Below, in pieces: positions 12,184 to 25,200 of a stretch of DNA of 62,000 nt. The stretch lies in the NCBI RefSeq assembly GCF_001039355.2, contig NW_019774425.1, positions 72,543-134,542 of the forward strand, read 5' to 3'. The notes beneath the pieces were generated by a model. That model saw only the letters and a list, made by a program, of their open reading frames with translations, did no database searches and was not told where the DNA came from. How positions within the stretch are numbered: position 1 is the first letter of the stretch; every line of letters starts with the position of its first letter. The DNA is from Lingula anatina. Lineage: Eukaryota > Brachiopoda > Lingulata > Lingulida > Lingulidae. Position numbers and translations under genes: made by a program.

Positions 12184-13832
12184 TTATTTTATTGCTACAC
12201 TTTCTTGTTCTTGGTTGACTGAATTACTGTAGTTCTGCCTGCATCCCAGATAGGCTTAGACTTGAGATAAGATACATATGTGTAAAAACCTTGGTTTTTA
12301 TGGCCTTTTAATGATAGCCGATTGTCAGGTCATGATGTTTTTTTTTAATCAAAGCCTTTCTACCCAACCCAGGACCAATGCTGTTCTTTTTTTTTTCTTA
12401 AGTTTCTTTTGTAATAGATTCTGTTCAGACATTCAATGAAGAAGGTGTGTATTTATCCTTGCCTCTTGGGGATATGATTTTACGTGTTTGACCTGATGGT
12501 ATGAATAAGCCTTGTCCTCAGCAATGCCCTCGATTTTTTATTGAGGTCATTATAGAATTACATAGCCATCATGTTAGTTTAAGACAGAAGATTTGTTATA
12601 TCAACTCTATCTTCGAAAAATCTATCAGAAAACATATTTTAGGGTAGATACAGTATAAATACAACTGCAGCAATCTTTATACATTTAAATACATATATTC
12701 TGTTTATCAATACTTGATAATATTGCAAAATTAAAGTGACGTCATAGAATTAGACTTTGTTTGGGTAGAATGTTTCAATGTTGCCTGGCTTGTACAGCTT
12801 CATACAAACTTATGACTCGGAGAAAATAAAAATTGGAAAAGTACATAATTGGAATAATTTACATACATGTATTTTTGTCCTATCAGCATCTGTATCAGTG
12901 TTTTAGATTTGATTTAATCAAAGTGACAAAATGAATTTGAGTCACCCATGTGACTTTTGATGGTGCTCTGTTAGTAAAATTGGGGGAGAGAGGGGGGGGG
13001 GAGCAGGTGTTTACTGTCCAGAAACTGTGACAGCAGACACTTATTTTGGGGAGATTTTATCAGGTCTTTTGGAGCATTTTGTAAGTGACATGTAGATGGG
13101 TATCTGAGTAATGGAGTTATTGTCTAAATAAAGACTTTAAAATAATATGTGTGAAATATAATAGAGATGTGGTATATGTAAAATGATTCAAATTAGTGTG
13201 CTTTACAGTTGGACGTCCCACAGGGCTTCTTGATGATAGTCGTTTTGAATGTCAACGTGTATATTATAGCTGAATGTTAAGACGCTTGACATATAATGCT
13301 TTATGCAAATGAAATCGCTTAGGAAACAGAACACTTATCATTAATAGGATGATTTATGACTCGGTAATCATTTGAAAAACATTTAGGAGCTATTGGCTTT
13401 CAAACAAAAATAGTACTTGAAATATCATCTTTGCATACGTCTTCAGCTTATTCAGGAAGCTTAAGGACCAGTGTTGAACCTTGTTTGGGTAAGATGAAAG
13501 ATAAGTGTATGATGTCTCCTTCACCATTGACAGATTTATATTGAAAGAAGTTCCAACATTTTGATGCTGGTACCCCTTTAAAATACATTGCAATAGAGTA
13601 TTAATGGATATCTTTTTTTTTATTAGACAAATTATAGCTGTTATATATATGGTTATCTGTAGGCATTCACTAATGTGTTTTTGAAGGAAAGTATTGCATT
13701 TCGTGAAGATTAAGAGCAAAGTAGGTGAATTGTTGGCAGAAAACAGATGCCATAAGACAGATTTTTGAAAACATTTTTGATAATTTTCTTATAAAGACAA
13801 CATTAACTTAAGATCAGTGTTTGAGTTAGACT

Positions 13833-14081
13833 GGGTTCCCAAACATAGATTGATTTAACAGGATCGATCCATCTCCAAGGGGTTTCTCGCTAAATTGCTT
13901 TTGGCTTAAGTGGCTTAGATGTCTGGCAAGCCTACTTAAACTGCTAAACAATAATTACCCCCCAGCAGCTTCAGTAGGAGTGATAGACATCAGAGACGCT
14001 TAAGTTGATTGCAATTAAGTGAGAATCCCCTTGCAGATAGATCGATCCATAGTTAGTATGATAGGGTCTAGGAATGGTCCC
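13833..14081. mobile_element. GATCGATC foldback element, copy B
   Basis: The left arm contains GGGTTCCC, GGATCGATCCATCTCC and AAGGGGTTTCTCGCTAAATTGC. The right arm contains GCAATTAAGTGAGAATCCCC, AGATAGATCGATCC and GGAATGGTCCC. The arms are inverted copies of each other and match copy A, so this is a second member of the family. It sits about 200 bases before the acceptor at 14297. Confidence 0.65.
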
Positions 14082-14297
14082 TTAATTGTGGGGATGATGA
14101 CCAAATATCTTGCCATTTCACATCACGTAGGGCCTCAGTGCCCTCACTATTTTGCATTGCAATTTGCAGCATTTTCTACAGTTTATCCTTTCTAAATTTC
14201 TTAAACATTCCCAGTCATGCACTGCTGATTGATTCTAGGCCTCACCATATTTACATATATGGATATTTACTTACCATATTTTTAATTTCTCTATTAG

Positions 14298-14516
14298 GTG
14301 CTATATAAACCACTGCCACATTGACCTTGGTAATAACAGTAACATGCCCAGGAAGAACAGTGAAGGGGATGAGGATGGGGAAGAAGAAGAAGAGGCAGAA
14401 TTCTATAATTTTGAAGATTACGAACCAGAGCCCATGCTATCGCCCATGATGCCTGTAATTGGCCATTTCTGCAGAAGCAACACAACTGTAGATGAGTGCC
14501 TAACAATCCCATACTA
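14298..14516 (+). CDS. ANKFN1: ANKFN1/wake-like, Glu-rich exon
   Basis: Exon of 219 bases between CTATTAG| and TACTA|GTGAGT, with one base in and two bases out around 72 codons. It starts CYINHCHIDLGNNSNMPRK, then has a strongly acidic tract (EGDEDGEEEEEAEFYNFEDY), a Pro/Met segment (EPEPMLSPMMPVIGHF) and ends VDECLTIP. The acidic tract suggests a disordered region. It is symmetric in phase and so skippable. No named domain is recognised; the exon is supported by consensus splice sites, an open frame that stops right after the donor, and phase agreement with 6124 and 38001. Confidence 0.78.
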
Positions 14517-14955
14517 GTGAGTATACAAACCCCTTTTTAGTAATAGCTCCACTCCCATACATGTAAAACTTTGAAAGATTGAGGATGATTTGGTTGTCCT
14601 CTTGATCATCAGGTTCTAGATTTCACATTCATTTTAGAGGCATTTGCATACTGCTGGTACATGCTGGATTACAAAGAGAGTAGTACTAGCTGGCTGTACT
14701 AGTTGTCTCTGGCACAGCTAATGCAATGTGCTGCTTCCAAAGCAATGCTTGTCATTTTATTCCCCGTCCAATTGATCTAGACTTATGCAGGCTTGTATAT
14801 AAAACTGCCCAAACTGATAAAAATTCCCTTGTTTAGAAGAATTTTGATTGTGAATTACTTGTTTAGTTCTGCTCAAAAAGCTATATGGATACAGTACGTA
14901 TTCTGGAGTGAGCCAGGTTGATTAATCTAATTACTCTATCAGAAAGTAAATGACT

Positions 14956-14960
<5 letters not shown>

Positions 14961-14998
<38 letters not shown>
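14961..14998. repeat. (ATT)n microsatellite
   Basis: About 13 uninterrupted ATT units. Two similar tracts lie at 17242-17283 and 34338-34373 in the same intron. Confidence 0.95.
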
Positions 14999-16642
14999 CT
15001 GACATATTATGTAGTGGAATCAACTATTTGAAGAATGAGTGAACCACATTTAAAATTTGCTGTGTCTTATCTATTGATATCATATTGATCCTTTGATTTT
15101 GCACTTTATGTTTTAAGCTTGGCAGATGGTAAATTTAAATTTCAGTTCACATGGCCTGTATCATTGCTGTAAGCATCTTTTCTGTCAAGTTTCTGTCATA
15201 TTGGTAATTTACAGATGGATTTGTCATAGTCTGCTACTTTGACATATCTCTTAAATGTTTTAGTGGTGTCACTTTGAAGATGAAGTATTCGGCACGAGAA
15301 AGATATTGATTGATAATATCACATTTCTGACTTACTTGTTTCAGAAGTTGAATGATATGTCAACAGGTTATGTGCTTACTTTGATTTTGAAGTCATGAAA
15401 GTGTTTGTATAAATGACATGTGTCAAACCATGCGTTTGATCTCAGTATGGACAAGGAGAAAAATTGCTTGATTACTGATCACAGAGTTGCTTTGAAAAAA
15501 AAAAAAAAAAGAATCAGATTTATTACAGTGTAAATCATTTACAAACCCCATTTTAAGTGATTTATTGCATAATCATTTAAATTGTGCAGTTTACCTTTCT
15601 GAAAATGAAGGGTTTTGATTAACCAATTGCCCTGCCCTATACCCTCTTATTAAGTATCAATTTGGGACAATAATATTTAGACTTCTTTTCAGCTGAAACC
15701 ATAATTTTCACTCTGAAACATGTCAGCAGACAAGCATATTAATTCACAAGGATGTTTGTAAAGTACACATGATTCTCTTTAAAACCCAACTGCACAGGTA
15801 TCCCAATGTTCATCAGACATTAAAACTCCAGATAAATAATTTTTGTCATAAAGTTCAGATAAATAGCGATATTTCCCTACAACTGCTTTGAATAGAAATG
15901 GTGAGTTTCTGCATTGGAAAAGAGCGCTAGAAATTATGGTAATATGCATGTCTGTTGATATCCTAATGTCATTTGTAGACAAGTGAATGATGAGTTTCAT
16001 CTCCTAGCTAGTGCATGTTATGAAAGTAATCGACATTCTGAACATCACTGTAGAAATTTAATGAGCTTGAACAACAGACCTACTGAAGATTTTTACTGCA
16101 GCTTACCATGTTTTTTGTTTTTTAAGTATAAATATATTGAAAACTTTTTTATTCATCTGATGAAAGAATTTTTTTTTTTTTTTTTTGTAATTCTGGAATT
16201 GCCACATGGAAATGTTCAGTGGTCCAGGTAACGCACAGTGCACAGTAGTACAGTAGATCATGAATCCAAATTTTTTTCTGAATGTTCAGCTCTGGAAATG
16301 TCAGTTACTTAACCCTTCATGTAACCAGTTCTGTGTCATCAGGATAGGTCAGACTATTTTACTTTCACCTGGCACTAGGTTTACTCCTGCGTCTAACTTG
16401 ATTTCCCCATCAGTCAGAAAGGGAGAAAGGTAATATGTTCGTTTAAAGGCAACTGGCAGGGCAGGCCTCATTTCTGAACTGTTCACTATTATACAGGGCT
16501 TGTTGCTTTTTGCCCAAGTTCCTGTATTTGTAATAAATAATTTGTTCATTTTGTCTGTAAAAAACCTAACATACTAAATCAAGAAGTCCTTTCTTTCATT
16601 TTTATGTACAGACTTACTTTCATTTTTTTGTCAGTCTTCATA

Positions 16643-16723
16643 TCTTAGATAAATGCGTGAAAGTATTGGTTCTTGACATATATTGCTGTAGATGCAGAGA
16701 GGGGCTTGTGTTAGGGACTCATT
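16643..16723. repeat. 81 bp direct repeat, copy 1
   Basis: Identical to 17686-17766, 1043 bases away. It begins TCTTAGATAAATGCGTGAAA and ends GGGACTCATT. In this copy the sequence runs on into ACTGTACATATTCCC. Confidence 0.85.
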
Positions 16724-17241
16724 ACTGTACATATTCCCATGTGTCCGTGTGTGTGTGTGTGTGTGGAGTGCTGGAACAGGAGCAGGAGTCACGCTCATTC
16801 ATATCAAGTTAGTTTATTTTTTAATATCATTTTCAATAGTTTCGACCCTGTATTTACAGCAGAATTCTGGGACTGGACTGTAAGAAGCTCATTTAATTAT
16901 TGTATCATAATTGCAGCATTATTTTGTCAGTCTTCATGTTTAAACTGATCATACCTTGTCTGTACATATGTTAGCTTTAGCTGGTTTGTTTGAGCATATT
17001 AAAATAGATAATTGGCATTGAAAATACAAAGCTTTGATAGTTGAAGGTGACTATCACATGTTAGTTGTTAACTCCTGTATGTCTTGTTGAAATATAACAG
17101 CGAAGCATAAAACCTTGTTCTCAGTAATTATCCTCTCACATAATTTAATATGTAGTAATACTAATTTGAAATGGCTGTGGGGTGCAAATTTATACCTGTT
17201 TTTATTGGCCTAATTTTTTTGAAATTGTTATATTTTCCCAA

Positions 17242-17283
<42 letters not shown>
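17242..17283. repeat. (ATT)n microsatellite
   Basis: About 14 perfect ATT units. Confidence 0.95.
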
Positions 17284-17685
17284 GTAATGTTCTTTTTTTC
17301 TTTGATATTGAGTATTTCCACAGGATGATTTGCTAAAATCTTCATGCTATGAAATATCACTTAGGGAATTCAGATGCATGCTTGCAAAATTTGGTTATTA
17401 AATACTATTTGATCATTTTTACATTAAACAAATGGAAGAACTTGTGCAATAAAGAAAAGTCTTATCATTCGCATTATTTGATATGACAGTTAGTCCAAAA
17501 TCGATGTGTAATTACTTCCTATGAGTCATCACAAATTTCCTGGTATACATATAATAGGGTTACTAGCTTAACATCAAGAAGTCTAAAAAAGATCATTGAT
17601 GTTATTAGATACTTCCTTTTTAGTGCTAAAATATCCTGATGTTTGTGTTGAAACTCAGGATAAGTGCCTTTTTGGCACAAAATAT

Positions 17686-17766
17686 TCTTAGATAAATGCG
17701 TGAAAGTATTGGTTCTTGACATATATTGCTGTAGATGCAGAGAGGGGCTTGTGTTAGGGACTCATT
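17686..17766. repeat. 81 bp direct repeat, copy 2
   Basis: Exact copy of 16643-16723. Its right end coincides with the left terminus of a foldback element (17761 onward), which suggests the two events are linked. Confidence 0.85.
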
Positions 17767-17938
17767 CCCAAAGAAACTATCATTTTACTGACATTGATCC
17801 AACCCTGTGGGGACTCCTGCTGAATGCAGTCAGTTTTACAGATTAACAAGACCTTGTTTCTAATGTACTCCAATAAACACCAGCTTTTCTACGGAGTTGG
17901 ATCGATCTGCATAGAATAATAGTTCCATTGGGAATGAG
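17761..17938. mobile_element. GATCGATC foldback element, copy C
   Basis: It begins CTCATTCCCAAAGAAACTAT and ends with the complement-like ATAGTTCCATTGGGAATGAG, with GGATCGATCTGC in the right arm. The outer inverted repeat is about 20 bases with few mismatches, so this copy gives the clearest view of the family's termini. Confidence 0.65.
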
Positions 17939-20900
17939 CCCAATGCATCTTTGAATGATACAACTTACAGATGGTTAATGCCCCAACTCCTGATATTATA
18001 AAAGATGATACATTTTGTTTTCTCCCCTAGACAAAATAAGTCTTAGATACATTGCATTACATACATGTGATACTAGACCAATGTATAGATTTTTGCAAAC
18101 CATGCAAGGAGGAGATGAGTTAATTACAGTAGAAGATTATGTTAAAGCAGATGCCTTATTGTGCAGAAACTGTAGCGTCTGCTTATCTTCTCACCTTGTG
18201 TTTAATCCACACCTAGTAAGATAAGCACAAAATTGTAATAGCAGCACGGTCAATATAAATATTGGAAGTAAATGCACTGGTTTTTCATGTATACACATTG
18301 GCAATAGGAATAATCTGAGATGAACTTAAGTCTCACAAGTTAGTGTAAAATCAAGTAAAATTTTGCAGGATTTTGAGGAGCATGGGATCAGAAATAATGG
18401 CAGACTAGCTAGTGTTTTATCTTGAGTTTTGTAGTATTACAGCCTGCGTGTCACTTACGTATTGCTTTCCATGACAACATTCCTGGCATACAGAGAGTTT
18501 CACTCTTCTTACTGAAAAGTTGACCATATTGCATGTAGATTCGTGCACATTTTCTAGTCTTAGCTTGTATGAGATCATGCAGTGCACTCAGCCTCGTTTT
18601 AAAGTTAATTAGGCTATCTCGGATGATTTCCACTGTTATATGTAATATATTGTTTTGACTACATATGATGATTTTTATTCTTCCTCTGAATAGTGACATA
18701 TGTTGGTATATGGAGAGCTGAGGAAATTTCAACAACTGCTTTTGAGATGCATTTTGCTTTCTTGTCTGATAGTGTATTTTTGTATTAAGTCATATATCTG
18801 CTAAGTCTTCAAAAAATGACCTCTAGCAAATTAAAGTGCCTGGAATTTGTAAGTAATTACATCTTATACAATAGTTAGCTGATGTCTTCTGGGAATGTTT
18901 AATCAAGACAATCAGTTATTCTTATTTTCCTCAGGGCACCAAAAAACCATTTAGTATTGCTCCTGAGTGAAAGAGGTTATGGAATTCAAGTAACATAAAA
19001 GTCTGCTTGAAAATTGGTACAAAATATTTCATCTATTTTCAGCCAGTTTATAAGACACTGGAGAGGCAGCTTTTAAAATTTTGTCCATGTGTTGTTGGAT
19101 CAGCGATTATACAGTGATCACATATTTCCCTATAGTATAGTCCAGGGAAGGCAAGTTTGCTAGTCAGTTACACATATTGATTTTTTAAGGCAGAGTGGAT
19201 AGCAGAGGAACATTGTCACACATCAGATTTGACAGAAAGAGAAACGAATTGTGACTTTTTGGTTCCTGCTCAAATAGAGAAAAAAAGGAGAAAATTGTGT
19301 TATGATTGATGACATATTCAGGTCAATTATATTAAGTCTGTCAGGCTATATATAATATAAGAGTTGGTATTGAAAGCAAGCACGCGCAGTGGGATTTTCA
19401 AAGTCAACCTTTAGTTTTACAGCTGTTGCACACTTTACTTTTTCCCACTTGGTAGTATACACTTTAAGTCTGCTTTTCTTTGTTTACCTGTATACCACTT
19501 AGTGCCTCTACACCCCCACCAACCAAATTTCAGTGTTTAAAATCAAAATAACGGCTATTTTTGCTGCAGCTACATGAGATCAGTGTAGCGGATGGACCCC
19601 TCTGCTACATTTATTGAATGAGTAATTAGCTAGGAAGATTTCATAAACTAAACAATAAATAGACATAGGTAGGCTATGACCTCATCCCTGTCTGGAAGTG
19701 TTTCAAGGCAGCACAGGTAAAAGGAGGGTGAAGCTGTCTAACAGCTACTTAATGAGTGGAAACGCAGGATGTCTTACGTACGGACTCACGCACACCAACA
19801 GCTTTCAATCCGAAGCAGGGAAGCCCTTGTTTATCAGACATACACTTTTCTATCTACATTGCTTTAGACTTGAAAAAATAAATTTGTAAATTTTGTTTCT
19901 TTTAAAGATAAATATCTTTCAGGGGTTTTAAACTTCCTCCTGCTGGTTAGATATATAATACAGTTAGGAGACTTGATTCTCTTCAGTAAGCTTCCTAGGA
20001 ACACACAAGTTTGGTTAAGTGTAGGTATATCGCTTGCATTTTTAAGACAGTAGGGTCAATGAATAGTTCAATATTTCATAATGTACATGTAATTCAAATT
20101 ATTTCGTAGAAACCACAGGTTTTACAATCAAGCTCAAACAAATGATCTGACATATATTTTCGCTATATTTTATGGTCAAATTAGTAACATTGCTGCATTA
20201 GGCACAATGTTTGCATTGCTCTTGATGGTACACATGTATGCTGGCGATTTAATGCCTAATCATCCCAGTGAGATAGTTAATCTACCATTTTTTGCTGTGA
20301 GATTATCCATCAACACAAGTAGCATGTCCGCGCTGTGTGGTCAGTTCAATCTGTGTTGTCTTGGCATAACAACACGCTATGATGCATTGGCATTCAACAG
20401 ACATCAGTGGAAAAAATGATGAAAATTTATCTGAACAGCATAAACTTTTATTCTTGGGATTGTGATTTATTTACTGCCTTTCTTATTGGAAAAGTTCAAA
20501 ATTACTTAGCAACAGCAGTTTCCTCCAAAAATCATTTACTCATGCCGGTGTGCATGCTGCGCCAGTGTTCTTCATACAGTTGTGTAGTTTTTTCTTCCTT
20601 AGTGAATTTTTTTCATAACTAGTTAACAGGAAATTAATCTTGGTGCTTTTAGTTGTCCTAAGCATAGGCTTTCCTGGAGGGGCCCCAGGTAGTGCACCTA
20701 TTAATAACTGATTGGCTGGAGCTGACAGATATAAACTGACTGATTACTAGAAATACACTTCCAGAGAGAGAAAAACATCAGGGCATATGAGCACATTTAA
20801 GTGGATAAAACTGTGACAGAAAAAAATTGTTGGAAAACACCAGACTTGTTGGACCAAGAACAACATAACTGTGATGAAGTCATAAGTGCCTTGCAAATTA

Positions 20901-21234
20901 TCGCATGCTAGATAAAGGTTTGATGTGATTTTCTCCTAGGAAACGCAAACACAAAGCTGGGACAGGCGTTCTGTTCAGTCAGGTGATATCAGGCTTGGTT
21001 TGTGTAATTCAATTTGGAGAGAGAGAGAGAAACATTTTCAGTGTAAGTCACTAATCTGCATTTAGTATCATAGCTACGAACAGAACTCACAGGCTGATGC
21101 GCATTGGACTGAGTGTCTTTTAAACTGTCTGCTGTGAGGCCAGCCCAGCAGTAGGACCTTGGATACAGTTCACAGTCCAGCAAAATTCTGTAGGAAAAAA
21201 AGTGTCTATAATTAATTTGCCAGGAGTTGTCTGA

Positions 21235-21335
21235 ATGAAGATGAGCGTCCTATGGAGACAGCTGTTTGACAAATGGAAAGATACCTACTACACAGGGAAT
21301 AAGAAAAACATCCAAAAGAAAAAACACAAAATATG
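21235..21335 (+). CDS. Candidate alternative first exon 2
   Basis: In-frame TGA at 21232 is followed at once by ATG (21235) and a second ATG (21241). The frame runs 33 codons plus two bases to a possible donor, ATG|GTAATG at 21336. The peptide starts MKMSVLWRQLFDKWKDTYY and ends in a Lys-rich tail. The leftover TG would join the T at 38001 to give Cys and enter the main frame. The donor departs from consensus at +5/+6, and without splicing the ORF stops after 34 codons. It could be an alternative N-terminus, an unrelated small ORF or chance. Confidence 0.3.
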
Positions 21336-22171
21336 GTAATGTATCATTTTTCAAATTGTTATTAATTATTTTGACTTTTACTATTATGCATGATTTAGAA
21401 ATGTGTAAGTGAGACTAATGGTTTTTATAGTTGCTGGTATGGAAGAAAAGGAAGATATTTTTTGCTCAGTTCAATAATTGATTGTTGTTGGTGGCGGGAG
21501 CTGGAGTCGTCCTGACCATGAGTTGCTCAAGCAGGAACACCTTGACGATTTAGTGTCACGATACATTGAGAAAATACTGAGATAGATGCTTGAGCAAGGT
21601 TAGCAATTATTGAAGGTGGGGTAAATGGAGACGCCTTGCTGCCATCAGTTATTTTAGATTATTTGCCAAGATGCACTCTAATGTAACCTTACTGATGTGT
21701 GGTCACTGAGTGGACATGTCCAGTACACAAGTAACAGCTTGAAAGTTGCTCAGATTCTGCTCACTGCCATGCATTCTACTGTCTTGGATGCTTGTGGAGT
21801 CAGTAACATATGTATAGAAAGATCATGCAAGACAGAGAGAGATAACATATGGGTGCCATGCAGTAAGATGTATGCCTGGTGATCCACCCATCATAAACCT
21901 TCACTGTCTCCGCAGAGTTGGGGACATGCACTGAAAAGAACAATATGAGGAATATGAGAAATGAACTTGTGATTAAGTGCATTTTTTTAATATAAAAAAA
22001 CTAAGTCTCTCAAAATTTTGGAGGGGGTAGTTAACTTAGAAAGGTTTTGCTATATTTTTAATTGAAATCAATTCGGAAGGATTGTTTTGTTTTCCAGAAC
22101 TGGTAATTTTGAATACATGAAAACAGAGAGTAATGAGAAAAATTAAAAATACAGAATATGGATTTTGTGAC

Positions 22172-22221
22172 ATATCTTGGTTTTTAATATGCTTTGAAAA
22201 TGCATATTAAAACCAAGATAT
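22172..22221. repeat. 21 bp near-perfect palindrome (hairpin)
   Basis: ATATCTTGGTTTTTAATATGC is followed by a loop of about 9 bases and then GCATATTAAAACCAAGATAT. The arms pair along their whole length with one bulged base. No matching copy was noticed elsewhere in the window. Confidence 0.8.
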
Positions 22222-25200
22222 TTTAGAGAATCAAAGTTTCATTACATTAAATTTGAATTAAGGACCTTCCACAGAAATGATTTATTTTACAAACAGAAAA
22301 TCGTATAAACAGGGAACACAAATAGTTGAATTTATCACCCTTTGATCACCCTAACAGAATTGGATACAGTAGACACAGCTTTTTAAAAGGTCACTAAAAG
22401 ATGAGAGCTGTAATAATTCAAATTTTTAAACCCAAGAGAAAGCTTGTTGATAACACTGCCGTCAACAACTTGACCCACTGTATTATTGCAAAATAACAAG
22501 GACATGTTGTTAGGACTATAATAATTCATTATAAGTTGTTCGTACCGAGTGAGTCGAGCCCCAGTAATAAGGATGTACATAAAATGACTTAATTGCGTAC
22601 TACAGGCAATCTACACAAGGGAGTTCCAACATTGACAAGATCATTCCTGTGGACATCCTGTTTGTTTGGTGGTTCTCTGAATTACAAACACATTTTTTTC
22701 TGATTAATTCTTTGCTTTAATTAACAATATTAGGGTGTGTTTGTATCAAGGGTGTTTCACCTCTGTACCCGGTAGTATATTTTTACTTGCAGTTGTGGAC
22801 TAATTTTATTTTTTGATGTAATTGGAGGAAGTATCTTAGATGAGTATTTTTTTTCTCTTTTGGTGAGTCATTTGAAACAACAAAGTAGTAAATTGGATGA
22901 TAGAAATTGACGGGAACCTGTCAGTATTGATTTTTAAACAGAACCCGGCACCTCTGAAATATATGTGAAGGGGTTATTTAGTGAAGTGTTAATTTAACTT
23001 GGTTCTCGTTTTCATCAATCATTCCTAAACCCAGTGACTTTTAACCAAAGTTTTATTTTTAAGTTACCTTTCCAAATACTCTGTCTGGATTAGCAAGGCT
23101 TGAACCTATAAACCATTTAAAAAAAGTTTCTGTTTCTATTTAATTCATTGTTCTTCACCTTTTTTTTCTTTTGTGATAAGAAGTTTGCAAATGAGAGGGG
23201 GTTTTGTCCATGGATTGCCTGAATACGTATAACTAGATTTTCATTTTCTTTTTTTTTCCGGGGGGGGGGGTATGTGAATTACTGTTATTTTTCTGATGCA
23301 GGTGATTGTAACATTTTGGAGTGTGAAAATTTTGAATATCTGTCACAATCCAGATTGAAGGACAATAAGTGATAATTTAAGTTACTTAGATATATATATA
23401 TGTATGTATAAATATAGTTCTGATTCATTGACATAAAGTAATAAATGTTTTAGACAAGTATCCAAGTAACTACCAATATACATACATGTGATCAAACTAC
23501 AGATAGTTTTACCCTCTTTCACAAGTTCTAAACAAGTTCAATTCCTGCTTTTAGCTTGATTAATTGGCTACACTGAACAGGGAGGCTCAATTTAGGTGAC
23601 TTTCCTATGTAATATACTGAGGCAATTAGTTGTCACTCTCTCAAAATGAATGGACACAGACTGTATCATTTAAGCATATCATTGGATATGTAAAGGGCCT
23701 TTGAGAGACAGTGTAGTAGTGGGTCTTGACCATTAATTTTGCTGCATTCAAAAATGTTTTTCATTTTACCCAATAAAATTTTTTTGAGGACATTTTGAGG
23801 ACATTTGCTTCCTCTGTGACATTTTTTCAATCATACAAGTAGCAAGTGAATAGAATTATATATGTTGTCAGGGACAATTTTCTCAAAGTTAAATGGATTG
23901 CCAAGAAAGGTCATTTTATATTAAAGGGAGTATATCTTGCTTCACTTAGTAGAGAGCTTGAACAGAGACCACATGCTTTTTGAACTATACATTTGATAGC
24001 AGAATGACTTGAACTTTTTTCCCACAAAGACCAACAAGAACCCAAACTTATGTGAAAAAAATTGAAATTAAGGTATTGGAGTTATCTTTTAAATGATTTA
24101 ATCTTTATAACTAGCCAGTTGTGTGAGTGGGCAGGCCAGCTTGAACCAGTGTGGGCATGAAGTTATCACGCAAGTTATTGGTCTTTCTGTTTTTATTGCC
24201 TTTGGAATCCTTCAGTGATCACCAGGACACGCACTGCTTTTCATTTGGCTTGTTAATTAGATTTTTTTTCTTAGGAAACACATGGGTCCAGCTTATGACA
24301 GTTCCCAGGCAGCAAATGATTTATTTGACCTGTAATTGGAAAAAAGTCTCTGTTTGTCAAAGGCATGGGATGTGATTATACCAGAGACCGAAAAGATATG
24401 TAACTGGGGTTTTTATTAGTTAAAGTGACCTTAAACTTCCCTACCCTGATGTGTTAGTGAAAATGGAGTTGGGGGTTGGGGTGGGTGACTTAAAAGTTTC
24501 TGCTTCTTAAAAATGCATTTAAAGTCAGATTTTTGCCACAAAATCTGATCAAATGCTACCATATAATTTCAATTAGTATAACGTATAGAAATAACAAAGG
24601 ACATCGTTTCATATTCCCCCAAAAATGATATTTGAAAGGATATTTTCTGCTTTCTTGCTGTGTTATAAATATCCCTCAGCAGTCTCATTTGAATAAGTAT
24701 GCAATTGCTCCTCAGCTATACATCCATACATGGGAGCGAGGGTGATGATTATGTAATGCGCGTGTAGTACTATGTCAGAAGAACAGATTAATAGATCATT
24801 TTATGACCAAAATTTGAAGAAGGTACAGTTTTAAAGTTATTTTTTTGCTGAAAGAGAGATTAACTTTGCTTATGGCTTGACATGGCTACTTTATTTTAGT
24901 TGCATGAAAAACTAGTAGAAGTGGTTCATGTGCATTACTAGAAAGCCACGCCCAATTTTAAGATTTGTTCTATATTGGGTAGTTACACGTGCATGGTGCA
25001 TGATTTGCTGATTGTATATTGCAACAAGGAAGTCACATTTTTCATGACAACCACTAAAAGTTACCATATTAAAAAACTTAGTAGTTTGTTTTATTCAGAG
25101 TATTAATGTTGCTTTTTACTATCCTTTCAAATTGTGGTATACAGATACACAAGTCTACCACATGCCCTGTTTTTTGGCTTTGCAGGCGCCATTATTAAGG

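Larger units (their letters stand above)
6125..14297 (+). other. Intron 2
   Basis: An 8.2 kb intron (GTAAGC ... TATTAG). It holds a pearl-like repeat fragment (9190-9460), an A/G run (8252-8288), a false tandem duplication around 10377, two foldback elements (10663-10889, 13833-14081), hAT-like copy 2 (12016-12183) and a candidate alternative first exon (11740-11798). Confidence 0.6.

Noticed and set aside
18015-18224. 69-codon open frame after a CCCCTAG acceptor-like site
   Set aside because: No donor in a usable phase and no coding bias; ends in an ordinary stop.
19676-19716. ATG, 13 codons (MTSSLSGSVSRQH) and a CAG|GTAAAA donor in the right phase
   Set aside because: Too short; such strings are expected by chance in 60 kb. 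Kept out of the first-exon list.
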